NCBI GenBank assembly: GCA_032622095.1
Contig: CP136064.1
Span: 251,722,484 to 251,786,483 of the forward strand
DNA from: Siphonodentalium dalli
Lineage: Eukaryota; Mollusca; Scaphopoda; Gadilida; Siphonodentaliidae
DNA length: 64,000 nt
Direction: 5' to 3'
The notes beneath the pieces were generated by a model. The model saw only the letters and a list, made by a program, of their open reading frames with translations, made no database searches and was not told the origin of the DNA. Made by a program: the position numbers and the translations under genes. Shown one piece after another: positions 34,298 to 46,799 of the stretch (the stretch's first letter is position 1; every line of letters begins with the position of its first letter).

Positions 34298-34823
34298 AAA
34301 GTGCGGATTCGCAATTTCCAACGGATCGCCGAGGTGTCTGCACTTCTATTAGTTGGACTTGATTGTTATTATTGAGGGTTTTGAGGAGACAGTTAGTACC
34401 GGCGGACCCACGAATTTACGAACCCACGAAAAAGTCATAAATGGCTGAAACACGAAAATTGATACAAACGAATTTAAAGCCATTCACAGTAGTATAAAGC
34501 ACAGTAATTGAACATAACTTGATCATCATTAGAAAACAAGTACTCATCTTTGTGAGGATGACAAATTTTTGCTTCGGGATTTCCGTTTCTTACTTGGTAA
34601 AGAATATACATGTATTTTGTCGGTGTGTTCTTCAATAATCTACATGTACTTGTTATTGGTTATTGGAAGAATTCAGAAATAAAACTTTATAATTAAAACA
34701 GAGAAATGGTAAACATTTGGTCATCTAGTAAGGAGCTTGTCACCACGTTAGAGATTGACCTGTTGTACATATACATCTTTGTCGCATATATACATGTACA
34801 AGTGATGCTGGTAACCTGTACAC
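34298..34823. other. No recognisable feature
   Basis: A CCCACGAATTTACGAACCCA word near 34427 resembles one at 28.98 kb. No gene was seen. Confidence 0.4.
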
Positions 34824-35025
34824 TTGGGTATGGATGCTAAACATTTTTCGATATGTATGCATGTAACTAGCGATTGTTGAGTGATTTTTCGATCATATTG
34901 GTGCTTTTCATTATGCTTACATGAGTATATGACTAGTTATATGGGTAGCATGTTAATTTGGTATGGATGCCAACCCTTTTCGATAAGTTTAATTAGCGAG
35001 TGTTGAGTTATTTTCCGATTATTTT
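34824..35025 (+). repeat. Imperfect tandem duplication of about 140 bp
   Basis: GGTATGGATGCTAAACATTT then TAGCGATTGTTGAGTGATTT recurs as GGTATGGATGCCAACCCTTT then TAGCGAGTGTTGAGTTATTT about 140 bp downstream. Confidence 0.65.
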
Positions 35026-37515
35026 TTCACCATAAATTATTCTAACTTATCCAATTATTTTCAAAATTTTTCATCAAACATTTAGGGTGGGTCCCCAATT
35101 TCCTTTGGAAAACACTTGTGTTGGGGGTGTGGCTGACAAAATCGAGGTGGTGGATCTTTGACCAACGTTGTGTACGGGGGGGGGGGGGGGGTAAACCCCG
35201 TGTCGACAATATTCGTTTGGTTAAGTGGTTCGTGAAAGTGTTAGAAAATATTCGGCGTTTGGTGCATGATAATGTGGTGTATATTGGCATGGTTCGGACA
35301 TCTTTTCTGCTCACGGTGAACGGGAAAGAGCTGAGACCATATCTTGTTGACCTTGTCATACTCGGATAATTTAATTTGTAATGGTGGGTGCGTCTGGTAT
35401 TGGTCTTAGACAGAGGACGATGAATCACCAACTACTGACATTCTCTGTGCATGTCAGATGTGGTGTGCCGAACTCGCCTTTTGTGTGATTGTTCTCGTTG
35501 GATCGCCGGGCGGTAGAAACAAAACAGCCGTGGCCTTGTTATGTGTGGTCTACCGAACTGACTTAGTTCAGTTTGGTCACTATGGCTGGTGGGAGAGAAG
35601 AAATATCGCGATCTTGCCATACGTTGGCAATTAAATTTGAAATGCATGGCAGGATTTGCCAGGTCCTGGCTATATTGAAGCGGATTATGATACATCGCCT
35701 CTAGTTTAAACATATTTTATTCTCCAACACAATTCATTACATGTGAATTTACAAATGTTATATACATGTATGCAAGCAAAGCAAATGAATTTCACTCTGT
35801 TCCATTTGCATATCAATATGTAAATAGATATATATGAGGTTGGTTGGAAAAGGAACGGAAATAAGCATGAGCTTTTTAAAGTCGTTCATTCATTATAAAT
35901 CTGTTATCATTATATTAGTTGGTGCATGGGCTCGACAGTGCGTATATCTCGGTAGTTTGGGTGGAAATAAAACTATGTTTAGCGTAGGGCAGAAAAAGAC
36001 AACAACGGTGTGTGTTTGTGCGTCACCACTGCTGATATGATACGATATGGTTTCGTTTACTGACAATCAAGACACCCTTTCGGGCAAAACAATTTACAAT
36101 AATGAAGAGACATAATTAGAAAAAAAGAAAGCATGGTTACTGTTGATTGGGTTGACAAAATAAGTAAAATAATACGTCCCCATCCATTACTATTCTACCT
36201 TAAATTAATTTTGTATCAATAGAATGACCATCTGGTAATGCATGTAGGGGGCATAAACGTGTATTTTAGAAATTACATGTGTATGTACACGTATATATAT
36301 AAGATATTATATATGGTAAACCGTGAAATGGAAGACGGCATTTCGTCTATAGCTATTAAAACTATAGTTCGTGACTGAGTGTGTGTTTTGCAGACATCGC
36401 GTTCGTATAAGCTATCTCTCAAATTTACATTAATCGTTTCTGAACAGGATCATCAAAAAGCCGAGCATGAATTTATTTGCGCCAAACTTAACTCTTATAT
36501 TTGTATAACCACACCGGTCACCCGCGTATCAACAAGACGGAGAAGTACCTATATATTGGTACGGAAATCCTGTCGTCTGGTAAATGTGTTTGTGCCAAGA
36601 AAAGTTGAGTTTATTTCTTTTTATGCATTTTATTTGTGATTATTTCCGGTTTAATATTCATAAAATAAATCAATTCCAATATTCGTGCGTGTGGATAATC
36701 TGATATGTTTGCTTTGTGAGAATAATCTCGTTATGTTCAGTGACAACTACAACGAAAATGGAAATAAGACTATTAATCGCTCTTATTTACGAATAACAAC
36801 TGGCGCCGAACCGATTACAATCGCCATACTATAGTATACAATGTGTGCCCCATAAAATATAGTATTAGTAGCTTGATCTGATGCATAATTCTCATAAAGC
36901 AGCCTCCTCAAAAAACGTCGATTGAAAACAGTTTCTACCAGCAACTCGATGACAAGTACCTGTTGTTGCGGTGAGAAATACGTTTTGAATACCAACTGAC
37001 TCGGTGTTAAAGTTCCCAAACCTGTTATGTTTTATTGAATTTAGGACACGTCGGACAGAATATAACCCTGGAATACAACAGGTCATATACAACGGCCTAT
37101 GACATTTTCTGGAACTGATGGATATTTAACCGATTTGGCCCATGTGGCCGTCTTTTTAAAACATGCATTAGATCCATGCAGGATTATATTTTATGCAAGT
37201 TAACGTTATTTTTCGACCCCCCCCCCCCCCCGAAATTAGATGGCCGACCATGTGCCGAGACCATTCGGATGTCACCGCTGCCGAATATTTTCCAAAACCT
37301 TGGATTCGATAGTCGAACATATGTACCATTAATTAACTATCATCAAAATGAAGAACTTGATAATGTAAAAGTGTCATTAGACTATACAAAACAGGAAACA
37401 ACGGGATACCAGCGTTTATCACATCCAGGATTGATACCATCTGCTCTTTCGAAAAGAATAGGGAAATATTTGTGTCTGTGGACGGCAATATAACACTGCG
37501 CGATTACTATCCAAC
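35026..37515. other. Unrecognised stretch with homopolymer G and C tracts
   Basis: G-run at about 35177-35190 and C-run at about 37218-37230. ORFs up to 129 codons at 35042-35431 (-) and 83 codons at 35118-35369 (+) overlap on opposite strands and show no domain. No splice-consistent gene model was found. Confidence 0.4.
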
Positions 37516-37700
37516 TACAGTACTGCTCTAAGTAATCGACTCCTTAACCACAGCAGAATTATGGGTAACTTTTCAAGATTTAGTCGGACATATGGCTTGT
37601 TGCCATTCAATGGCAACAAGCCATATTTCCGACTAAATCCTGAAAAGTTACCCATAATTCTGCTGTGGTTAAGGAGTCGATTACTTAGAGCATCACTGTA
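37516..37700. mobile_element. TA-flanked palindromic MITE, copy 2 (short loop)
   Basis: TA at 37516-37517 and 37699-37700. Same arms as the 21613 copy, but the GGAAAGCTCTC centre is missing, so the arms meet at TTGCCATTCAATGGCAA. Confidence 0.9.
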
Positions 37701-38177
37701 CATGTAAGAAGATAAAACTATCAACAGTAGAACTGTGATAACAATAGCTACATATACTTTCCCAATTCATAGAGAAAATCATTTTTTGTGACAGAAGCTC
37801 CACTTTCCCTGACTCACCCCGAATCTGTACGAAAAGTTCAGGGAAGAGATACATCTAGTCTGCGAAACTCCATTTACAAGCCTCCAACCACATCGAGTTG
37901 GAGATTGTACATAAACTTCAAACTTTCAAATTTGTAACCTTACACCCCTATAGCTGGACATTTCAACTAATTGACATTTCAGTCTAAAAAATTCAATCTA
38001 TATATGTAAAATCGTTCTTACATTTCCAAGTAATGTTGTGGCAGGCATGACCTTTCCAACTGTTGGCCATTTTGGCAAACGCTTGCGGAGTAGACACTCA
38101 TATCCCCTACCAATGTTGCATAGTAAACATAGACTGTGATCAATGCATATATGATCTATAATACTTCTCCCTAGCTG
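37701..38177. other. Degraded TTCCAAC-type repeat
   Basis: About 37830-38080 has CAACTAATTGACATTTCAGT and TTTCCAACTGTTGG words like those at 51.0 and 58.0 kb. No gene. Confidence 0.4.
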
Positions 38178-38697
38178 TTAAAGATACGGGCGGTGTCGGC
38201 GGTGGGTATGCTGTTCAAATATTCACCTCCGTCAAAAACCGCCATATACAGAAAGAATAGTAAAATATAGACAGAATTTGTTCTTATACCAATCAGAAAT
38301 ATGGCATAAACAGTATGTTATTGTCATTGTTCTCCCTTTGTTATGTAAACAAAAGCAAAAAACGTTAAGTTACCTGGCCTTTGTTTAGATCCGAATATGG
38401 TAAACATAAAGAGCGTTATTTGTTACTGTTTTCCTGATATGGAAATAATAAAGAGCGTTTATATCATTGCTGTGTGATTAACCAATAGAATTGCGCTGTG
38501 TTATGTAAACAGAAGCACAACTTCTGTAACACGAGCAGGCTCTTGTTTACGTATACCATCTTGACGACAATATACTATTTACGCACCTATTGTGTTTGGC
38601 ATATGAACAAAACTATATATATTTTAATATTCCTTCTGTTGATGGCGATTTGAACAAATATGAATATTTCTGCAACGAACACCGCCCGTGCCTTTAA
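38178..38697. mobile_element. TTAA-flanked element with AG(A/G)(T/C)ACGGGCGGTGT ends
   Basis: TTAA at 38178-38181 and 38694-38697. Inside them AGATACGGGCGGTGTCG and CGAACACCGCCCGTGCCT are inverted with two mismatches. The interior is not palindromic and has no ORF of note; it contains two related AAAGAGCGTTAT/AAAGAGCGTTTATAT words. The termini are unrelated to the CCCTTT families. Confidence 0.7.
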
Positions 38698-40622
38698 CGT
38701 TCCACACAGGAACGTGTCGACATGGGGTGCTTTTGGTAAATTTGTTCAACAGTTGAAAATTTTATTCATCACACAACGTTAGTTGAAAAGTTACACCAAA
38801 TATATAATAGGTTGAAATGGTTTCCATTGGTTGATTTTGCAACCAGTAATTAGGGGGGATATGTTGTTTTCAGAATAACGAAAGCATGTTTATTTTATAC
38901 TTTTGGTCTGAAATGGCCAATATCAGAACATGTAAAGTTCCAACCTAGGGTGATCTAACTGGTATGTCAACTCTATGAGTTTGGTCTGGTTGTTGATGGA
39001 TGGGTGCAGTAGCAAATGTCAAGGTGAAAACTCCCCATTACATCGCATTTCGATCAGGAAAACATGTTCGACCATTTTTGTAATCAATATATTGTTGTTG
39101 TTGTTGTTGTCTTCGTCGTTGTAAGAAATTACACCGATTTGTTGATACTCATAAAATTACCGACACCAATTATTTAAATCCATGATTTGGAGTTTTTGTA
39201 TAATTCTAACGCACGACAAGAACTGTTTCCTGCCCAAGTAGTGTACATCTTTCCAAATAGCTTCAGGACGACATGGACAATTGAACACGGTTATGCTTAT
39301 ATCCATATTTCGTCTGAATTATTTCCTCAGACTGTAAAATTGCCCAAATAATCTTTTAAATCATTAGAAAAAGCAGGAAAGTAAATTGGCCAGATAATTT
39401 CTATAAACGAGTGACAATCCATCTACATAATATGTGGTTCATTGTTCTTCAGGGATATCGATTTGCAGTCATTTTATCGATGTTAATTGGGTAACTTCCG
39501 CCATCGCACGGGATATGTGTGAAAGGATTATCTCAATCAGTGTTACAATCTCCGTCTCGGTGATACGCACGTGACTGGTGTGATAACTGAATAACATCAT
39601 ATTCTTCATTAAGAGCGCGAACGGCCAGCGGAATAACAATGTACTAATTTCTTCAAAATACCTATATACCACACCAACTATATATGATTCATGTATGAAT
39701 TTCTTAATGTTTCCAATGAGAGAGTGTTCCAAGTGAATGTGAATGTGAGCGTGCACATGTGAGTGCAAGAATAGTATATGTCTCAATGTATCATTATACT
39801 AATATTTGTGCTTTCCGTCTGTCTGTCTGTCTGTCTGTCTGTCTCATCTTCTTGTTATATTTATGTCCTCAATTAAAAATAAATAAAATTAAAAAAACCA
39901 AAAACTTCGTATAAGGGGTGTTATCCAATGTATGAATGAAATAGACAATCCAATGATTGACCCATGTGCTTATAATCTGAAGTGTATACATATCATAATT
40001 TAATATATAACTGTATTTCAGTACTGAATATAACAAGTGTAAGTTATAGACTCAATATTTACACCACCAGAACCTTCTCGGCGCACGCGAGGTGTAGTCT
40101 ACGACATCGCATTCGGCTCTCGGTGGCTCGCGGGAGAGCAAAATCAAAACATTGTTGACCTTGGCAGATGTGGTCTATATGGTCCGGTCGGTGTCTTGCG
40201 GGACACTCACGTGAGAAGTTCCTTCCGGGTTATACATAAATAGCACTCGAAATTGACATTTTTTTGTCTTTAAAATTACACGATATTCTATATTGGCCAA
40301 GTTAGCTTTTATTCTACGGCTCTTTCGACGGCTTCCCAATTTGCCGTGCTAACTTCGAGGGCTGCATAAAATAGGGATCTGTTTGTATTTATATGGTTGG
40401 AGGGAAACTTCACAGGCGTCTGTGGTTGCGAGAATTCAAATTGAATGTTGTGACCCTAAGAACATAATGTACTGACATAGTTGGCGGTGACATTTCTGCT
40501 CTCTGTTAAAGTGCAGTGACAAAAAATTGTTGGTGAATGGCGTATGTGATGTACTGACAAGATAAGGTTCACTCTTGTGTTCCCGGATGCTTGAGTAAGT
40601 TCAGCAACACAGCATTGTTGGT
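38698..40622. other. No gene; microsatellites
   Basis: A (TTG)n/(TCG)n patch near 39090-39120 and a (CTGT)n run at about 39816-39844. A 105-codon minus ORF at 39469-39786 has no recognisable domain. Confidence 0.45.
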
Positions 40623-40873
40623 CAAGCCTTGAAATAGCGTGTCTGTCATTTGCAGAATGAGGTCCCCAGAGGGAGAATTTAGTGATGCTACCCCGCATAG
40701 CGGGCTAGCATAACCAACTTCACCCTCTGGTAAACTCATTCTGAGGTGTAAGCAGAATGAGGTCCCCACAGGGTGAATTTGGTGATGCTAGCCCGCTATG
40801 CGGGGTAGCATAACTAAATTCACCATCTGGGGACCTCATTCTGCAAATGACAGACATGCTATTTCAAGGCTTG
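40623..40873. mobile_element. Nested GCAGAATGAGG palindromes (R8), copy 3
   Basis: Two palindromes lie back to back (40652-40743 and 40752-40844), both enclosed by an outer inverted repeat, CAAGCCTTGAAATAGC...GCTATTTCAAGGCTTG. TGTCTGTCATTTGCAGAATG and its complement form the inner flanks. This shows the full end sequence of the family. Confidence 0.85.
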
Positions 40874-42004
40874 TTGTTGGTACACGGCGGATGCCTTATT
40901 AATCATTCATGTTAAACTTCGCGCGTGCACAATGTGGCGTTATTCCTTCTCGCAGATATGTTCATACAGTATAGATCTGAATTCTCCCAGAATATGTATC
41001 TGTATCTGTAGATATTACAGTGCAGGAACCAATTATATGCCAACTTGAAACACCATTTTGTTAGAGTGGTGTCTTGTGAGCATGGGGCCCCATAGGTTCA
41101 GTTATAGTCCATGTAAGGTGCACGGTGCATTTGTACAACATATATCACTGATATTTTTTTCTGTGTCCGACACATAAATTTTTCCTCAGAATCTATAGGT
41201 CATCTGACACATATAGTCATACACCAGGTCAAAAAACCCTTCCAGCTCATGTGACGCTTGTTCGAATATGCACGGACGTGTGATCCACGCACACGGAGGG
41301 TGATCGGGTTCGTGTATCTGGGTTTTTTGTCGGTTGATTCCAGGAATCGGTGATTTTCCTACAAGGGAGTTATTTCCCCGCGGAATTAACCCATTGCGCG
41401 GTGTTATGTTTCTGCCCAACCCACAGTGACATTGAAGCCGTCATTTGAATGGTATACTTAGGTGTCGTGTGGTCTGTATCTGGATGCACAAGTAAACTCT
41501 GGTTGGATACCCGGTATGGTGTGTGGGTCCCCCGGTTCATTCCAATTGTGTCCGTCATGTATACAGATGGTGATATCCTATACTCGACAGTTTTATCTCT
41601 CACTTTACTAAACACTCATAGATAGATATGTTTAATCTTCCAACCAAGATACATGGTACGAAGAAAAGAAAAAAAAAATGAATGACAATAAACAATACAT
41701 ATCCTTAGCCACGCGCGGAGAAGTGGAGTCTCGATTCTTATTGTTGCTTTTTTTTGGGGTAGTGGAGTAGACCAAATTATTGGCACTGGCTAAATTTGAC
41801 AATTTGATTAGTCTTTTTCCGCTTATATAGGGACCCACTTATCGGCGCATGGCATAGGATATAACAAACTATAGTATATGGAACTGTATGATATGGCAGA
41901 TTGACGAGTGGTTTCCTTGGATTCTGTTCTGATACTAAGTTCAATAAACTGCCATAATTGTGCCGTTTGTTTAACATATTATCTGAAATGGGGAAATGTT
42001 CAGA
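40874..42004. other. No recognisable feature
   Basis: Unique sequence with short ORFs; an A10 run near 41670. Confidence 0.45.
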
Positions 42005-42270
42005 CAGGATAAGATAGGATAAGTTTATTGACAATATACATACATGAATAACACAAACATATGAACAATACATACGAATATTTTGTATATTGCACGGGGT
42101 GATATAGCCCTTCCAGGCTGTCTTCCTGTCATCCCCGTTGGCATAGGTATCGCTATAGTGAATATTTGAAGATGGCGTATGTGGGCGGTCATCTCCATAT
42201 GAGTGCACAGACAATCATGGCTTGTGAACATAATTATCAAGGGTATGTTACAGATATTATTTAAGTTGAT
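42005..42270 (-). mobile_element. Possible 3' end of a non-LTR retrotransposon
   Basis: The minus strand ends with GTCAATAAACTTATCCTATC then TTATCC, an AATAAA signal followed by a short tandem pentamer. That is a common LINE 3' architecture. No coding motif could be read upstream, so this is weak. Confidence 0.3.
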
Positions 42271-42689
42271 GGGTACCAACGCGGACCATTGCCAGATTTG
42301 TTCATAACAATCGGTAAATGGGTGATGTTTTGTGTGATCATCGGGGAGGCAATTGAATGAGGTCGTGATAATAACTTCAACACGGCCATATACTATTTGT
42401 TGAACTTATTATCTGAGCATTTCCCGCCAATTAATTTGATTCTTTCTGTGCAGATGCTCGTACGTCTGTCGTCTGTTTATATTCCCTTAACAAATACCCC
42501 TCTTACGAATAATACACAATTCCAATGTATTACTCTTATAACTGATGGAAGAATGCATTCAGTAAAGAATGGGTTAACTGTGTCGTCAGGTTTCGAACAC
42601 AATTTCTTTGAATTTGGTCACATGGAGTGAGTCTACATTCCCACTATTATATATAGCTAATGCATGGCAAGTAGTTGACTATGTTAAAA
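42271..42689. other. No recognisable feature
   Basis: Unique sequence; short ORFs only. Confidence 0.45.
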
Positions 42690-44521
42690 TATTGAGTTCA
42701 CTAATTTCGAGGATGTTTCTGAATCAAAATTGGAAGAGGTTCTCAACATAATAAAATGTAAATCATGCTTATTGGACCCAATTCCTACGAGATTTGTGAA
42801 AAATGACCAAGTCAAGCAGCACTTTGTCTCTGTGTTCACTCGCATTGTTGTAAATTCTCTTTCGAACGGTGTTGTGCCTGATGAGATGAAAATCGCGATA
42901 GTGACACCTTTACTGATCACTTGATCCAGATATGCTAAAAAAAACTACAGACCAGTGTCTAATTTGTCATTTCTTTCGAAAGTTCTGGAAACAGTAGTCA
43001 GTATCCAACTTCTTGAGCATGTGAACAAGCACAACTTGTTTGATAAATTCCAGTCTGCATACAGAAGTAACCACTCAAGAGAGACGGCACTCATAAAAGT
43101 AAAAAATGACATTGACCTTTCGATTGACCACGGGAAGTGCGTATTATTACTGATGCTAGATTTAAGCGCGGCATTTGACACTTGTGCCCACAACATTATG
43201 TTACATCGTTTGCGAGACTATATTGGCGTAGGCGAGATCGCACTCAGTTGGTTCAAGTCTTATCTTTCCAATAGGAAGCAAAAAGTATTGATAGGAGACA
43301 TTTGCTCGGAGGAAGTGAGTCTGGATGTTGGAGTTCCTCAAGGATCCATACTGGGACCCTCCCACTTGGACGTATTTTGGATAACCACGCTGTCAGTTAT
43401 TATCTTTATGCAGATGACACTCAAATATATGTTGAATTTGATCGGAAGGAAGTCGGCGGATACGATGAAGCCAAACGTTGTTTCGAAACATGTTTCTGTG
43501 ATGTCAAAAACTGGATGCTTGAAAACAAATTGAAGCTGAATGGTGGTAAATCCGAATTTCTGGTCATAGCCTCCAAATATCACCTTAATGCACTTTCGGC
43601 AGAAGTGAATGGTTGTGTTGATTCCAGCTTCGACATACAACTTGGTGATAACATCATTTCTTCATCAAAGCAAATTCGAAACCTAGGTATTTTGATTCCA
43701 ATATGACAATGGACACAATGGTGTCTAACATTCTAAAAATTTGTTATTTCCACTTGCGATCAGATCACATCTTACAAAAGAAGCAATGAAGCATGCTGTG
43801 CTTTCGCTGATTGTATCACGTATTGACAGTCTTAACTCCCTACTGACTACCATCACTCAGGAGAATGTGGATAAGATCGACATTTTGATAAACAATTGTG
43901 TTCGCTTAATGAACAATAAATGTAAATATGATCATATAACCCAATTTCTAATCCAAGAGCACATCATGACATTCATATTTAGGATTCAGTTTAAATGCGC
44001 TGTAGTTGTGTTCAAATCTCTCCACATGGAATCACCTGATTATATCACGGACATGTTTCAAGTGAGATCGGGAGGAATAACTCGGTCCAACACCACCGGA
44101 TTCCACCTGAATACCATCGGCGGCAAAACGAACAATAAACATGGAAAGTTATGCTTCCAGGAAGTGTCCATCGCGCTATGGAACAAACTGCCAATGAACA
44201 TCAGGCGCTGTCACTCTGTTCAAAGTTTTAAAAAGTTGCTGAAAACATATGTTTCGTCAATGTTTTCAGTTGCCAAATTGACATTATTCGCACTTATTTT
44301 CGATTCATTAATTTTTCATATATTCCATATTCGTGATTTGTTAATTTTTAGCTGTGTACGTGGCTGTTTTTAGGTAGTATTTTAATTCTCCTTGGCCTCT
44401 TTTAAACTCACATATCTTTTAGTATCCATATTGTGTTATCTCTTTGTTTTAAACTGTACATGTATTTCTATTGTAAAGCGCATTGAAACTAATTTACTGT
44501 CTAATGCGTTTTTAAATGTAA

Positions 44522-44552
<31 letters not shown>

Positions 44553-44553
44553 C
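42690..44553 (+). pseudogene. 5'-truncated non-LTR retrotransposon with RT domain and (TAA)n tail
   Basis: The frames run from NFEDVSESKLEEVL through SCLLDPIPTRFVK. RT motifs follow: YRPVSNLSFLSKVLETV (about 42945-42995), motif A LLLMLDLSAAFDT (about 43150), motif B GVPQGSILGP (about 43330) and motif C YLYADDTQIY (about 43405). The C-terminus has HGKLCFQEVSIALWNKLPMN. A stop near 42922, a frame change near 43360 and further breaks near 43705 inactivate it. The 3' UTR has TTGTAAAGCGCATTGAAACT and ends in (ATA)n at 44524-44552, as in CR1/L2-group elements. No endonuclease or ORF1 remains. Confidence 0.9.
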
Positions 44554-44561
44554 GGCATGCA

Positions 44562-44622
44562 TCACAATCGTCCTCATCCTCATCGTCACCATCATCATCG
44601 TCGTCGTTGCCATCACATCTAA
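44562..44622. repeat. CAT/CGT trinucleotide microsatellite
   Basis: Interrupted (CAT)n and (CGT)n run directly downstream of the retroelement tail. Confidence 0.8.
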
Positions 44623-44717
44623 TCAGCCCGCTAATCCACTGAGCACGTTGTCAAACAAAATTTGTTATAGGTCGCCCATAACTGAAGTTATACCGATTCA
44701 TTCGATTGAATATTCCA

Positions 44718-45524
44718 TCATGGATTATATATATATATATATACTTAAAATGGCACTAATAATTAATTTAATTTAATAATTTATGATATACCCAAAATTG
44801 GTACCATCTGGTCGGTGAAAAATGAATCACGGGATAAATTGACCCGTAGAGTGTAATGAAATAGATGCCGTTGACCACATACGACTCATAGTGACAAATA
44901 TGAGCAATAAAGACCGTTGATTGTGTAGGAAAATTTATACAGATGGGTTGGAACCTGGTCGCTCGAAATTGGTATGCAGTGATGAATTGGCACAGGGAGT
45001 ACGACTGGATAGGTACCGATGACCCTAACTGGGGGGGGGGGGCGGGGGAATTAAATATTATATTATCATAAATTAGCAAAGAAGAGCTTTTCTTATCAGC
45101 TTAGACGATATGTAGGAACATTGGTACACATGGGTCACCTGATCAGGGGAACATAATTTGATGTGTGCCTTTGATCTCAGATGACTTAGAGGGGGCGGGG
45201 GTAATGAATTATTTTAACATATATGATCATTGAATAGCGTTTATTATCAGCTCAGCAGAAGATAGGTGCTAACATTTGCACAGAGACGTAATTTGGCACC
45301 GGAAATGTCGTCGGCTAGATACCATTGACTTCAGATGGCAAAGAGGCACTAATACTTATCAATAAATACCGTTTATTGTCATAATAAAAGACAGCGGCAA
45401 CTGCATCCGGAGAGTGTAATGCACTAGGTGGTGTTTATCTCAGGTATCTAATAATTAATTTAAATGACTGGGGCACTAATAATTTAATTATTCTTTACCC
45501 ACGCAACGCCGGGACCCCAGCTAG
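44718..45524 (+). mobile_element. Candidate non-autonomous Helitron with tandem interior
   Basis: The right end reads ACGCAACGCCGGGACCCCAG followed by CTAG and then T, the Helitron 3' pattern (short GC hairpin, CTRR, host T). A TC preceded by A occurs at 44718-44719 and could be the 5' end. The interior has about 3.5 degenerate units of roughly 130-157 bp marked by GGGGCGGGGGTAATGAATTA, GTTTATTATCAG and GGCACTAATA words. The 3' hairpin is imperfect and the 5' end is a guess. Confidence 0.5.
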
Positions 45525-45629
45525 TTTAGTATAAATTAGGAAATTTCCACCTTAGAATAATTATTTTAGTCCATCGAAATAAATTAGCTATGTATTTTCC
45601 AATATATCTAAATTTACTTTCTCGAAAAT

Positions 45630-45945
45630 GGTTGTTTTTAACCAAACGTTGGTGGTAATAAATCGCCCAATATTAGTTGATTTGACCCAATTATTAAGTA
45701 ATTATTGACCCAATGTTGAGTACAAAAAATCGCCCAACGCAAAAGGGAAATTATTATTAGGTAAATTGTTACTCTGCGTTGAGTAAAAACATTGGGTAAA
45801 ATTGATAAAAATTGGGTAACATATGTTTTACCCAACAAAAAAGTCAAAAGTTACAAAAACATTCGCGGGGTGCTATATAAACCATTACGTTGGGTAAAAG
45901 TTTTACCCAATTGGGGTAGAATTTTACCGAACGCGATTTGGAGTG
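45630..45945. repeat. TTGGGTAAAA/TTTTACCCAA word cluster, possible MITE
   Basis: At least eight TTGGGTAA/ACCCAA words in both orientations, in otherwise AT-only sequence. Several short inverted pairs could fold. No defined ends. Confidence 0.5.
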
Positions 45946-46069
45946 TACATATACACAGTGCATACATCTGGTCACGAGCATGGATGTGCAACGTGTAGTC
46001 ACGAGTATGTACGTGTACGATATTATTTTTCTTATTCATTTTTAAAAATTATTTAAGATATAATTTCCA

Positions 46070-46799
46070 TCTATTATATATTTTGGAAGATCTGTCTGTG
46101 TATCTGTGTATCGGTGGTCTGTGTGTGTGTTCGCGATGAACTCGAAAATGGCCGACCCGATTTCGATGAAACTTCGTATGTGAGGATACTATCGGTCGGG
46201 AAGTGGCATAGGCATATTAATTTTCAGATCCGAGGTCAACTTTTCACGTGCCGAGGTCAAATCTGTTTTTACGCCGTTTTGCGCAAATATATTTCAGTTC
46301 GGTGCTCACAAATCGATTCGATATAGCGCGAATAATAAATTGCCAGTCATATAATTTGCACGGTTAGGATCTGTGGCGCTTCATCTTTCCAATGATGTAT
46401 CACACGCCTGAGTACATTTAAAGTTTCTACCTTAATTATCGGGAAGAACGCAGGACCATGCTTCGTTCATCGAAAAACATTCCGTAAATATATTACGCCG
46501 TCAACAGATCGTGACGTGATCGCGTTTAACTCTTAACTGGCCGATGTCGCGTTAACTCATCACCGACCGAGGTATCCGCAAATGACATTGGGCAATATAT
46601 ATATCTCGGAAACGGGTGGAGCTATCGACTTGACATTTGGCATGTGAATGTATCTTGCCCCGGATACGAATTTTATCGGGTCGCCGAGCCCGTTCGACGC
46701 CAGCTTCGCACATGCGCAGACCAGATATCGGAAACGGGTGGAGCTATCGACTTGAAATTTAGTTTTTGAATAGCCCGGACGAAGTCGGGTCACCTCTAG
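46070..46799 (+). mobile_element. Non-autonomous Helitron, first of a head-to-tail pair
   Basis: Starts TCTATTATATATTTTGGAAG after host A (46069). It ends with the CCCGGAC-GAA-GTCGGG hairpin, then CTAG at 46796-46799. Its head (TTCGCGATGAACTCGAAAAT, then GATTTCGATGAAACTTCG) is shared with the next element. No Rep/helicase ORF. Confidence 0.8.
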
